NCBI GenBank assembly: GCA_900551235.1
Contig: URUU01000024.1
Span: 1 to 30,113, forward strand
Direction: 5' to 3'
Source of the DNA: an uncultured Lachnospiraceae bacterium
GTDB taxonomy: Bacteria > Bacillota > Clostridia > Lachnospirales > Lachnospiraceae
Length of the DNA stretch: 30,113 nt
This document shows, one piece after another, positions 21,433-29,894 of this stretch. Numbering within the stretch: the first letter of the stretch is position 1; each line of letters opens with the position of its first letter. The position numbers and the translations under genes were made by a program. The notes under the pieces were generated by a model that made no database searches, was not told where the DNA came from, and was given only the letters and a program-made list of their open reading frames with translations.

Positions 21433-23358
21433 ATGATTTTAGCCTGTCAGAACATTAATAAGGCATTTGGTACAAATATAATTTTAAAAGATGCCTCATT
21501 TCATATAGAAGAAAAAGAAAAAGCTGCCATTGTCGGCATCAACGGTGCCGGAAAATCTACACTGCTTAAGATCATCATGAAGCAGATCCCGGCAGATTCC
21601 GGAGATGTGATCCTGGCAAAAGACCGTACGATCGGTTATCTTGCCCAGCACGAAGCAGTTTCTTCCGGCAACACGGTCTACGAAGAGCTTCTGGAAGTCA
21701 AAAAGGATATTTTTGATCTGGAGTGCCATATCCGCACACTGGAACTTCAGATGAAATCCGAGGACGGAGCAGAACTGGAACAGACGTTAGAACTTTACAA
21801 TCGTTTAAATACCGAGTTCGAACAAAAAAACGGTTATGCCTGCAAAAGTGAACTTGTTGGTGTGTTAAAGGGTCTTGGTTTTTCCGAAAATGAATTTTCC
21901 AAACAGGTAGATACGCTTTCCGGCGGACAGAAAACGCGTGTTGCCCTCGGCAAGCTTCTGCTGGCAAAGCCGGATCTGATTCTTCTCGATGAACCGACCA
22001 ACCACCTCGATATGCAGTCGATCGCCTGGCTTGAAAATTTTCTGATCAATTACAGCGGTGCTGTAATTATCGTAGCCCATGACCGCTATTTTTTAAATCG
22101 TGTAGTAACAAAAGTAGTTGAGATCGATCATGCAAAGGCAACGACATTTCTTGGAAATTATTCTGCTTATGCTGAAAAAAAAGCACAGCTTCGAGATGCA
22201 CAGTTAAAAGCCTGGATGAACCAGCAGCGAGAGATCAGGCATCAGCAGGAAGTAATAGATAAACTGAAATCGTTTAACCGTGAAAAATCGATCAAACGTG
22301 CAGAGAGCCGTGAAAAAATGCTTGGAAAAATGGAAGTTCTGGATCGTCCGGATACCGAAGTTCAGGAACTGAAGCTTTCTCTGGAACCGAGATTTCCAAG
22401 TGGAAACGATGTGCTTACGGTCGAGGGACTTTCCAAATCTTTTGGTGAACATACACTCTTTACAGATCTGGATTTTGAGATCAAGCGTGGAGAACGTGTA
22501 GCACTGATCGGCAACAACGGAACCGGAAAGACTACAATCTTAAAGATCATCAACCAACTGTTATCTGCCGATGCCGGAAGTTTTACACTCGGAAGCAAAG
22601 TCTGCATCGGTTACTACGATCAGGAGCATCATGTTCTGCATATGGAAAAGACATTATTTGAAGAAATTTCGGATGATTATCCGACGCTGACTAATACTGA
22701 GATCCGAAATGTGCTGGCTGCGTTTTTATTTACCGGTGACGATGTGTTCAAACGGATTTCAGACTTAAGCGGCGGCGAAAGGGGCCGTGTTTCTCTTGCA
22801 AAGCTGATGCTGTCGGAAGCGAACTTCCTGATCCTCGATGAGCCGACCAACCACCTTGATATTTTATCGAAAGAAATCCTGGAGCAGGCATTGAACCGTT
22901 ATACCGGAACCGTCTTTTATGTATCGCATGACCGGTACTTTATCAACCAGACCGCAACCAGGATCCTCGAACTGACCGGAAATACGCTGGTCAATTATAT
23001 CGGAAATTATGATTATTATCTGGAAAAGAAAGATGAGCTGACAAAAATTTATGTACCGTCTGCCGCACAGGAAGAACAGGCTTTTCTTCCGTCCGCTTCT
23101 GCTGAAACTGCAGGTAAGCTGACCTGGCAGCAACAGAAGGAAGAACAGGCACGTATCCGCAAACGTCAGAATGAATTGAAGAAAACAGAGGATCGCATTC
23201 ATGCACTGGAGATACGTGATAAAGAGATCGATGATCTGATGATGCAGGAAGAAGTATTTACAAATGTTGCAAAATGTGTGGAATTAAACAAAGAAAAATC
23301 GGCAATCAATGAAGAACTGGAACAGCTTTACGAACGATGGGAAGAACTGGCAGAATAA
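21433..23358 (+). CDS. ABC-F family ATPase (YdiF-like)
   Basis: ABC-F proteins have two ATPase domains and no membrane part; they act on the ribosome (translation regulation or antibiotic protection). In this 641-aa protein the first domain has GINGAGKST (residues 35-43), LSGGQKTRVALGKLL and LLLDEPTNHLD. A charged linker follows (about 230-300; AQLKAWMNQQREIRHQQEVI). The second domain has GNNGTGKTT, LSGGERGRVSLAKLM and LILDEPTNHLD. A Lys/Glu-rich coiled-coil tail ends the protein. ATG 21433 follows GGAGG by five bases. It reads alone into a strong terminator. No resistance gene is nearby, so a housekeeping role is more likely. Confidence 0.93.
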   Translation: MILACQNINKAFGTNIILKDASFHIEEKEKAAIVGINGAGKSTLLKIIMKQIPADSGDVILAKDRTIGYLAQHEAVSSGNTVYEELLEVKKDIFDLECHIRTLELQMKSEDGAELEQTLELYNRLNTEFEQKNGYACKSELVGVLKGLGFSENEFSKQVDTLSGGQKTRVALGKLLLAKPDLILLDEPTNHLDMQSIAWLENFLINYSGAVIIVAHDRYFLNRVVTKVVEIDHAKATTFLGNYSAYAEKKAQLRDAQLKAWMNQQREIRHQQEVIDKLKSFNREKSIKRAESREKMLGKMEVLDRPDTEVQELKLSLEPRFPSGNDVLTVEGLSKSFGEHTLFTDLDFEIKRGERVALIGNNGTGKTTILKIINQLLSADAGSFTLGSKVCIGYYDQEHHVLHMEKTLFEEISDDYPTLTNTEIRNVLAAFLFTGDDVFKRISDLSGGERGRVSLAKLMLSEANFLILDEPTNHLDILSKEILEQALNRYTGTVFYVSHDRYFINQTATRILELTGNTLVNYIGNYDYYLEKKDELTKIYVPSAAQEEQAFLPSASAETAGKLTWQQQKEEQARIRKRQNELKKTEDRIHALEIRDKEIDDLMMQEEVFTNVAKCVELNKEKSAINEELEQLYERWEELAE

Positions 23359-23390
23359 AAGGTGTCATCATAAAATACCTGTTTTATAAA

Positions 23391-23431
23391 AAATACCGGA
23401 AAATGGATTTCTCCATTTTCCGGTATTTTTA
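23391..23431. terminator. Bidirectional terminator between the ABC-F gene and icd
   Basis: AAATACCGGAAAATGGA, loop TTTC, then TCCATTTTCCGGTATTTTT: a 17-bp perfect stem with T runs on both strands. Confidence 0.92.
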
Positions 23432-23451
23432 TACTTTTCAGATTTCTGTTC

Positions 23452-24660
23452 TTACAGTTGTTTGTCCAAATCCTCACGGACTGCCTTGATAAACGCTTCG
23501 CTGTTTAGCACAGTCGGATTTTTAATGCTGGTGATCAGTGCCAGGTCTTTTGTCATCTTTCCGCTTTCAATCGTCGTGAGCGTTGCTTTTTCCAGTTTGT
23601 CTGCAAATACGCAAAGCTCTGGAATATGATCCAGTTCACCTCGTTTGCGCAGTGCACCTGTCCATGCAAAGATCGTTGCCACAGAGTTGGTGGATGTCTC
23701 TTCCCCTTTCAGATGTTTGTAATAATGACGCTGAACGGTACCGTGTGCTGCTTCATACTCAAAGTTGCCGTCCGGTGATACCAGTACGGAAGTCATCATT
23801 GCCAGAGAGCCGAATGCTGACGAAACCATATCGCTCATAACATCACCGTCGTAGTTTTTGCAGGCCCAGATAAATCCGCCCTCTGCCTTCATGACACGGG
23901 CAACGGCATCATCGATCAGTGTATAGAAATAAGTGATGCCTGCTTCCGTAAAACGTTCTTTGTATTCATTTTCATAGGTTTCCTGGAAAATATCCTTGAA
24001 AGTATGGTCATATTTTTTGGAAATCGTATCTTTGGTAGCAAACCAGAGATCCTGTCTGGTGTCCAGAGCATAATTGAAGCAGCTCTTTGCAAAACTGCGG
24101 ATGGATTTCTCCGTATTATGCATTCCCTGCAGAACACCAGGACCGTCAAATTCATGGATCAGCTCTCTTGTTTCCGTTCCGTCTTCTGCGGTAAATACAA
24201 GCTCTGCTTTTCCGGCACAAGGTACTTTGATCTCAGAAGCTTTGTAGACATCACCATAGGCATGTCTTGCCAGTGTGATCGGCTTTTTCCAGTTGCGTAC
24301 GCAAGGTTCGATTCCTTTTACCACGATCGGCGTACGGAAAACGGTTCCGTCCATGATCGCACGGATCGTACCATTCGGGCTTTTCCACATTTCCTTCAGA
24401 TTATATTCCGTCATGCGGGCAGCATTCGGAGTGATCGTTGCACATTTTACTGCCACACCATATTTTTTGTTTGCCAGCGCACTGTCGATCGTAACCTGGT
24501 CATTTGTCTCATTTCGATGTTCCAGTCCCAGGTCATAGTATTCGGTTTTCAGATCGATATACGGAAGCAGAAGCTCATCTTTGATCATTTTCCAGAGAAT
24601 ACGGGTCATTTCATCCCCGTCCATCTCTACCAGCGGTGTCGTCATTTTGATTTTTTCCAT
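23452..24660 (-). CDS. icd: NADP-dependent isocitrate dehydrogenase (eukaryotic-type, class II)
   Basis: The enzyme oxidises isocitrate to 2-oxoglutarate with NADP. The 402-aa protein has class II features (VEMDGDEMTRILWKMIKDEL near the start, CATITPNAARMTEYNLKEMW, SPNGTIRAIMDGTVFRTPIV, ARHAYGDVYK, and YDGDVMSDMVSSAFGSLAMM, followed by EAAHGTVQRHYYKHLKGE), not those of the E. coli-type Icd. ATG 24660 follows GGAGG by five bases. It is the last gene of the set Re-citrate synthase, GntR regulator, icd. In many Clostridia this set makes 2-oxoglutarate for glutamate synthesis; aconitase is not in the window. Confidence 0.95.
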   Translation of the reverse strand: MEKIKMTTPLVEMDGDEMTRILWKMIKDELLLPYIDLKTEYYDLGLEHRNETNDQVTIDSALANKKYGVAVKCATITPNAARMTEYNLKEMWKSPNGTIRAIMDGTVFRTPIVVKGIEPCVRNWKKPITLARHAYGDVYKASEIKVPCAGKAELVFTAEDGTETRELIHEFDGPGVLQGMHNTEKSIRSFAKSCFNYALDTRQDLWFATKDTISKKYDHTFKDIFQETYENEYKERFTEAGITYFYTLIDDAVARVMKAEGGFIWACKNYDGDVMSDMVSSAFGSLAMMTSVLVSPDGNFEYEAAHGTVQRHYYKHLKGEETSTNSVATIFAWTGALRKRGELDHIPELCVFADKLEKATLTTIESGKMTKDLALITSIKNPTVLNSEAFIKAVREDLDKQL

Positions 24661-24692
24661 GATGTCCTCCTTTGACTTATCAGAAAGCTGTT

Positions 24693-25373
24693 TTATTTCT
24701 CATCGGAAAGAAAGCCGTTTCCCGGCTGTTCTTCCAGAAGTTTTTCAATTTTTGTATAATGATTGTTTTTGATTGAATTTAATATATGCCTGGTTGCCAG
24801 ACGGTCTGCTTCATCGGCATCATGTGCTTTGACAGCCTCCATAACAGCAAGATGTTCTTTTGTGGACTGTTCCGCCCTCGCTTCTTTCTGAAGGGCATTT
24901 TTTCGCACCTGCTGCACATACTGATGAAAAATCTTCAGCTCATGCTCTAGGATTTTACTTTTGCAGGCCTCATAGAGCAGGTTGTGAAAACGACTGTCCA
25001 GTTTGAAAAGCTGGTCATAATGACCCTGCTGTTCGTGAAAAGCAGTCAGCAGCATGGTTTCTTCCATTTCTTCCAGCGTGGACTCATCAATTCGCTCTGC
25101 TGCCATCCTTGCACACAATCCCTCCAGTCTGGCGCGGATCAGATAGATATCCTGCACATCCTGTTCCGAGATCCCGTTGACAAAAGCACCGCGGTTCGGA
25201 ACCATTGTTACCAGCCCTTCCAGTTCCAACTGGCGAAGTGCCTCCCTTACCGGAGTCCTGGAAACACCGATCTCCTTTCCGACTGCCGCCTCACGCAGTT
25301 CATCGCCATGTTTGTAATAACCGTTTAAAATATCTTCACGGAGTTTTTGATAAACTAATTCATAACTGCTCAA
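24693..25373 (-). CDS. GntR-family regulator, FadR/FCD subfamily
   Basis: A 226-aa protein with an N-terminal winged helix (VYQKLREDILNGYYKHGDEL, then GVSRTPVREALRQLELEGLV and VPNRGAFV) and an FCD ligand domain (about 80-215; RARLEGLCARMAAERI, LDSRFHNLLYEACKS with the metal-ligand Asp and His, then HLAVMEAVKAHD and ATRHILNSI). FCD regulators bind small organic acids, often with a metal, so a TCA intermediate is a reasonable guess for the ligand but is not shown. It lies 13 bases after the Re-citrate synthase gene and 32 before icd. The palindrome at 26827-26844 is its probable operator. Confidence 0.92.
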   Translation of the reverse strand: MSSYELVYQKLREDILNGYYKHGDELREAAVGKEIGVSRTPVREALRQLELEGLVTMVPNRGAFVNGISEQDVQDIYLIRARLEGLCARMAAERIDESTLEEMEETMLLTAFHEQQGHYDQLFKLDSRFHNLLYEACKSKILEHELKIFHQYVQQVRKNALQKEARAEQSTKEHLAVMEAVKAHDADEADRLATRHILNSIKNNHYTKIEKLLEEQPGNGFLSDEK

Positions 25374-25386
25374 AATACTCTCCCTC

Positions 25387-26778
25387 TTATATTAACGCAA
25401 TGGAAAGTTTTTTGCAACTTTCATCGATTATTTTTACCAGTTCGTTGTCCGTGATCACAGTAACACGTCCTTCTTCATACTGCCTGTCCACCCATTCTTT
25501 CACTATAGCAACGAGAGGCATATCTTTTGTCAGCTTTTTCTCATCCGGCAGACGGTAATAGCTGTTGATCCAGTGGGCGATTCCGGCAAGTCCGGATGTA
25601 TTTGATACAGCCACCATAGCCGGGCGGTTCAGGAATTTCTGGGTATCAAAAATATTGTAGATTTCTTCGTTTTTCAGAAGACCATCGGCATGGATACCGG
25701 CTCTTGTTACATTAAAGTTACTGCCGACAAACGGAGTCCTGGATGGAATATGATAACCGATCTCTTTTTCGTAATAATCTGCCATCTCTGTGATCACCGT
25801 GGTATCCATACCATCAAGTGTGCCTCGAAGCTGGGCATATTCAAACACCATAGCTTCCAGCGGTGTGTTGCCGGTACGTTCTCCGATACCAAACAGAGAA
25901 CAGTTGACGCCGCTTGCACCGTAGAGCCATGCAGTCGTAGAATTGCTGACTGCTTTATAGAAATCATTGTGGCCATGCCATTCGATCATCTCGGAAGGAA
26001 CACCTGCATGTACCATCAGACCGTAGATGATACCCTGTACGGAACGCGGGATCACCGCACCGGCATAGTTGACGCCATAACCCATGGTATCGCAGCAGCG
26101 GACTTTGATCGGAATCTGATATTCTCTGGAAAGCTTCATCAGTTCCAGGCAGAACGGGATAACATAACCATAGATATCCGCTCTTGTGATATCCTCCAGA
26201 TGACACCTCGGACTGACACCAATCTCCAGACATTCCCGGACAACGCTCAGATAATGTTCCATGGCTTCTTTTCTGGTCATTTTCATTTTGTAAAAAATAT
26301 GATAATCCGAACAGCTTACCAGAATACCAGTCTCTTTCAGTCCCATATCACGAACCAGTTCAAAATCTTTTTTGCTGGCACGGATCCAGCTTGTGATCTC
26401 CGGAAATTCATAACCCTGCTCCATACATTTATAAACAGCATCACGGTCTTTTTTGCTGTAAAGAAAAAATTCACACTGGCGGATCTTTCCTTTTGGCCCG
26501 CCAAGCCGGTGCATATAATCGTACAGACGGACAATCTGCTCTGTGGTGTACGGTGCACGTGACTGCTGACCGTCGCGGAAAGTAGTATCGGTGATCCAGA
26601 TCTCATCCGGCATATGATGTGGAACAATACGGTCATTGAATGCGATCTTTGGGACTTCTTCGTACGGGAACAGATTGTGGAACACATTTGGTGTCCTGAC
26701 ATCAACCAGGGGATACATGTGCTCTTCCAACTGTAACAGGTTTGTATGTGGATCAAATTTTACTTTTCTGTTTTCCAT
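25387..26778 (-). CDS. Re-citrate synthase (HMGL-like / isopropylmalate synthase superfamily)
   Basis: This family condenses acetyl-CoA and oxaloacetate to citrate with Re stereochemistry, as characterised in Clostridium kluyveri, using a metal rather than the GltA mechanism. The 463-aa protein has ITDTTFRDGQQSRAPYT (metal Asp64, Arg68), ASKKDFELVRDMGLKETG, HLEDITRADIYGYV, CCDTMGYGVNYAG, and EWHGHNDFYKAVSNSTTAWL with the metal pair His268 and His270. The C-terminus lacks the leucine-binding regulatory domain of LeuA, which argues against isopropylmalate synthase. Homocitrate or citramalate synthase are alternatives, but the neighbouring icd supports citrate. GGAAGG precedes ATG 26778. Its promoter overlaps an 18-bp palindrome. 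Confidence 0.88.
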   Translation of the reverse strand: MENRKVKFDPHTNLLQLEEHMYPLVDVRTPNVFHNLFPYEEVPKIAFNDRIVPHHMPDEIWITDTTFRDGQQSRAPYTTEQIVRLYDYMHRLGGPKGKIRQCEFFLYSKKDRDAVYKCMEQGYEFPEITSWIRASKKDFELVRDMGLKETGILVSCSDYHIFYKMKMTRKEAMEHYLSVVRECLEIGVSPRCHLEDITRADIYGYVIPFCLELMKLSREYQIPIKVRCCDTMGYGVNYAGAVIPRSVQGIIYGLMVHAGVPSEMIEWHGHNDFYKAVSNSTTAWLYGASGVNCSLFGIGERTGNTPLEAMVFEYAQLRGTLDGMDTTVITEMADYYEKEIGYHIPSRTPFVGSNFNVTRAGIHADGLLKNEEIYNIFDTQKFLNRPAMVAVSNTSGLAGIAHWINSYYRLPDEKKLTKDMPLVAIVKEWVDRQYEEGRVTVITDNELVKIIDESCKKLSIALI

Positions 26779-26826
26779 TTGTATTACCTTCCTTGACTTG
26801 TATATTCGGCGCTTCGCCCTTTTTGC

Positions 26827-26858
26827 ATAATTGTATACAATTATACTATTTATGTCAA
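26827..26858 (-). promoter_or_regulatory. Promoter and GntR-type operator of the Re-citrate synthase operon
   Basis: On the minus strand TTGACA (26858-26853), exactly 17 bases, TACAAT (26835-26830). An 18-bp perfect palindrome ATAATTGTATACAATTAT (26827-26844) covers the -10 and the downstream spacer. Its core TTGTATACAA resembles the TNGTnnnACNA-type half sites of FadR/FCD regulators, and such a regulator is encoded in the operon. The -35 is made of the last codons of the upstream subtilase gene (stop TAA at 26850-26852). Confidence 0.8.
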
Positions 26859-27737
26859 GAGTAAATTTACATCAATCATCCCCCATCCCTGCTGATGTTT
26901 TGGAAGATTCAGATTTCTGGCACAATTTTTCAGGCGCATTTTGATTTCTACATTTGTAAGATGCGGTTCTTTTTCCAGAAGCAGAGCGATCGCACCGGAT
27001 ACAACGGGAGCTGCCATGGAGGTGCCGCTTTTGACGCAGTATTTTCTTCCATCCATATGCCAGGTACTGCTGCAGGAGGTGATATTGGATCCGGGAGCTG
27101 TAATTTCCGGTTTACAGACACATTCCCGGGTAGGTCCCCTTCCGGAATAACATTTCCCCGGAAAAGCGCAGTCATCATATGCCCCTACTGTGATCACTTT
27201 TTTGCTGGTACCAGGAATAGTCACGCTTCCGGAATCCGGTCCCATATTTCCGGCAGCAACGACAACCACAAGACCGGCATCCCATGCCTGTTCCATACAT
27301 TCTGTAAGTATATTGTTCCTGGATTCCATACTGTTCACTGCTCCGACCGAAACATTCAGGATTTTTATGCTGTATTTTTTCTTGTTTTCTAAAATCCATG
27401 CCACGCTGGATAACACCTGTTCCCGCAGCCCGTTTCCATTGCGGTCAAGTACCTTGGCACTGACGATTCCGGCACCCGGTGCCATTCCGGCATACTGCCC
27501 TTTTGAAAGCAATCCGCTGCCGCAGCAGATGCCTGCCACATGCGTTCCATGTCCACTGTCATCGTAGGGATATTTTTTGCCCATCTGAAAATCGCGGAAA
27601 GCAAGAAGGCGTCCCTGCAGATCCGGATGAATCCCGATACCGGTATCCAGAAATGCAACGGTAACTCCTTTTCCGGTAATATGCCGCAGGCGGGCTGCCG
27701 CTGCATTCGTTTTTCTCCTTACCTGATCCATAGTCAT
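26850..27737 (-). CDS. S8 subtilisin-like serine protease without signal peptide (AprX-like)
   Basis: A 295-aa subtilase that consists of little more than the catalytic domain. The triad is intact: Asp31 in FLDTGIGIHPD, His63 in DDSGHGTHVAG, Ser240 in SGTSMAAP, with the oxyanion Asn164 in VVVAAGNMG. No signal peptide, transmembrane segment or long propeptide is seen, so it is probably intracellular, like AprX/Isp-type proteases. ATG 27737 is listed; ATG 27731 may be better, because GGTGA lies six bases before it. It is divergent from another subtilase. Its last codons form the -35 of the Re-citrate synthase promoter. Confidence 0.9.
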   Translation of the reverse strand: MTMDQVRRKTNAAAARLRHITGKGVTVAFLDTGIGIHPDLQGRLLAFRDFQMGKKYPYDDSGHGTHVAGICCGSGLLSKGQYAGMAPGAGIVSAKVLDRNGNGLREQVLSSVAWILENKKKYSIKILNVSVGAVNSMESRNNILTECMEQAWDAGLVVVVAAGNMGPDSGSVTIPGTSKKVITVGAYDDCAFPGKCYSGRGPTRECVCKPEITAPGSNITSCSSTWHMDGRKYCVKSGTSMAAPVVSGAIALLLEKEPHLTNVEIKMRLKNCARNLNLPKHQQGWGMIDVNLLLT

Positions 27738-27822
27738 TCACCGTTTCTTTCTTACTTTACTATACTATATGTTGCTTTTTGCTCATAAGATAATGAAAAT
27801 GATGGTTGAAAGGCTGATATTT

Positions 27823-29535
27823 ATGCCCATTTCTACCAGTGAAAAGATTTTGTCAGAAGACTATTTTGACCTGATTGTTCCTATTACCGGATCCGATACA
27901 GATTTTGAAGAAACATTTGCACGTTTTGGACCACAGGCCGCAGTTCCTGGCTATGGTATCCTGCATATTGACCGGCAGTTCCTGCCGGAAAATATTCTAA
28001 ATGTTATCGAATATTCAAATATTCCAAAACTTTACAGCCTGATGGATACTTCTGCACTGGAGCGTTCCGGTATCTTAAAAGTACAGACTCAGTCTCTTCT
28101 GGGATATCAGGGTGAAGGTGTTCTGATCGGTTTTCTGGATACCGGGATTGATTTTACGCATCCGGCATTTCGTACATCGGATGGCAGAAGCCGGATTTAC
28201 CGCTTATGGGATCAGACGATCCAGAGCGAAAATGTTCCAGATGGTTTTTTTTATGGATCACAGTACACAAACGACGACCTGAATAAAGCATTAGAGCAGG
28301 AAGATCCCTATGAGGTCGTGCCCAGCGTGGATGAAAATGGCCATGGAACCTTTCTTGCCAGTGTTGCAGCCGGAACGGCACTTCCTTTGCAGGATTTTTC
28401 CGGTGCAGCACCCAAATCGGAAATTGTAGCAGTAAAGCTGAAACCTGCCAAAGAGAATCTGCGGGAATTTTTTCTGATCCGTGAATCTGCCGTCGCTTAT
28501 CAGGAAACAGATATTATGCTGGCACTTCGTTATCTGATCCAGTGTGCAAGGCAGGCTCAGAAACCACTGGTGCTCTGCTTTGCCCTCGGGACAAATCAGG
28601 GAGATCATTCCGGATATATGCCCTTATCAGAAGCGCTGGACAGCATCAGCCGGATGAGTGACATTTATGTTATTTCTGCTGCCGGAAACGAGGCCGGAAA
28701 GGGACATCATTTTTATGGAAAAACAGAAAATACTTCCGGTTACCAAAATGTGGAGGTGCTTGTCCCGGAAAATGAACGGGGATTTACCATGGAACTTTGG
28801 GCTTCACCACCGGATCTGTTTGCAATTGGTATGGTTTCGCCGCTTGGAGAAACAATTCCGCCGGTTCCGCCAAGAGCCGGTCCTGTCACCAGCATTTCGT
28901 TTTTGCTGGAACAGACCGTAGTCGAACTTTCCTATGAACCGGTAGAGATTGCCTCCGGAGGTCAGCTTGTTTTTCTCCGCATTCAGAATCCCACACCTGG
29001 TATCTGGGGATTTCAGATCTATCCAAGGCAGATTTCTTCCGGTATTTTCCACATCTGGCTTCCGGTTTCCGGATTTTCCATGGACAATACCCGCTTTTTA
29101 AATTCGAATCCGGACACTACCATCGTCTGCCCCTCTAACGCGGAAGGTGTGATCACCTGCAGTGCATATAATCATGCAACCGGAGGGCTGTTTATCCAGT
29201 CCAGCCGAGGTTATAGCAGGACGGGAACGGTCAAACCGGATATTGCCGCACCTGGAGTGGATGTTTACGGAGCTTTATCTTCGTCTTCCGAATTCGCAAG
29301 ACAAAAGTTCGGGGTCAGAACCGGAACCAGTATTTCAGCCGCGTTGACTGCAGGTGCAGCCGCGCTCCTTGTCAACTGGGGACTGAAAAGCAGTCCTCCA
29401 CGCTACTTTACCAATCGTGAGATCAAAAGTCTGCTGATCCGCGGTGCAGACAGAAGCAGCAACCTCCTTTATCCAAACCGCGAATGGGGATATGGGACTT
29501 TAAATCTGTATCAGATTTTTCAGTCGCTTCTGTAA
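27823..29535 (+). CDS. Csp-like S8 subtilase, 570 aa
   Basis: The catalytic triad is Asp106 in GFLDTGIDFTHP, His174 in NGHGTFLAS and Ser503 in TGTSISAALTAG, with Asn in SAAGNE. The N-terminal 90 residues look like a prodomain (EDYFDLIVPITG, PGYGILHIDRQFLPE). About 170 residues between the Asn and Ser blocks (roughly 305-470) form a beta-rich insertion, the layout of the clostridial germination protease family (CspA/B/C), in which a jelly-roll domain interrupts the protease. A Csp role in spore germination is inferred, not shown. No signal peptide. ATG 27823 follows AAAGG by nine bases; upstream in-frame ATGs have no site. It is followed by the high-cysteine gene. Confidence 0.85.
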   Translation: MPISTSEKILSEDYFDLIVPITGSDTDFEETFARFGPQAAVPGYGILHIDRQFLPENILNVIEYSNIPKLYSLMDTSALERSGILKVQTQSLLGYQGEGVLIGFLDTGIDFTHPAFRTSDGRSRIYRLWDQTIQSENVPDGFFYGSQYTNDDLNKALEQEDPYEVVPSVDENGHGTFLASVAAGTALPLQDFSGAAPKSEIVAVKLKPAKENLREFFLIRESAVAYQETDIMLALRYLIQCARQAQKPLVLCFALGTNQGDHSGYMPLSEALDSISRMSDIYVISAAGNEAGKGHHFYGKTENTSGYQNVEVLVPENERGFTMELWASPPDLFAIGMVSPLGETIPPVPPRAGPVTSISFLLEQTVVELSYEPVEIASGGQLVFLRIQNPTPGIWGFQIYPRQISSGIFHIWLPVSGFSMDNTRFLNSNPDTTIVCPSNAEGVITCSAYNHATGGLFIQSSRGYSRTGTVKPDIAAPGVDVYGALSSSSEFARQKFGVRTGTSISAALTAGAAALLVNWGLKSSPPRYFTNREIKSLLIRGADRSSNLLYPNREWGYGTLNLYQIFQSLL

Positions 29536-29592
29536 CCACTTTTGTTTTGCGGCATATTATGAAGTGTAAATCAATTCCGGAGGAATGAAAAC

Positions 29593-29859
29593 ATGAGTGA
29601 TGTAGCAGCTACAAACTGTGGATGCGGATGCGAAAACAATGGATGTGGAAACACAAACAACAATAACGGATGCGGATGCAATAATTCCATTCTCTGGATT
29701 ATCATCCTGCTTTGCTGCTTCGGCAATGGCAATGGCTGTGGCGGATGCGGAAACGGTCTTGGCGGCGATAACTGCTGTATCCTGATCATCCTGCTTCTCC
29801 TGTGCGGATGCGGCAATGGTATCGGCTGCGGCAATGGCTGCGGATGCTCTCTCTGCTAA
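29593..29859 (+). CDS. Cys/Gly/Asn-rich small protein (high-cysteine HCB-like)
   Basis: The 88-aa protein has 18 cysteines, mostly in GCG and GNGC repeats, with Asn-rich stretches (ENNGCGNTNNNNGCGC). Two hydrophobic segments, SILWIIILLCC and CCILIILLLLC, suggest membrane association. Similar clostridial proteins are labelled 'chorion class high-cysteine HCB protein', a name based on composition with no proven role. A strong GGAGG precedes the ATG by nine bases and a perfect terminator follows, so it is probably well expressed. A spore-coat or envelope role is speculation. Confidence 0.78.
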   Translation: MSDVAATNCGCGCENNGCGNTNNNNGCGCNNSILWIIILLCCFGNGNGCGGCGNGLGGDNCCILIILLLLCGCGNGIGCGNGCGCSLC

Positions 29860-29867
29860 AGATATTG

Positions 29868-29894
29868 CCCCCGCCTGCAGGCGGGGGATTTTTT
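29868..29894 (+). terminator. Strong terminator after the high-cysteine gene
   Basis: CCCCCGCCTG (29868-29877) abuts its perfect complement CAGGCGGGGG (29878-29887), followed by ATTTTTT. Confidence 0.88.

Noticed and set aside
25690..26562. A 290-codon plus-strand frame opposite Re-citrate synthase
   Set aside because: It is antisense to a clear conserved enzyme, with no start region and a Cys/His/Ile-rich shadow composition.
29531..29559. CATATTA at 29553-29559 as the -10 of a sporulation sigma-G promoter for the high-cysteine gene
   Set aside because: The -10 fits, but no matching -35 is found 17-18 bases upstream (CTGTA/TGTAA only).
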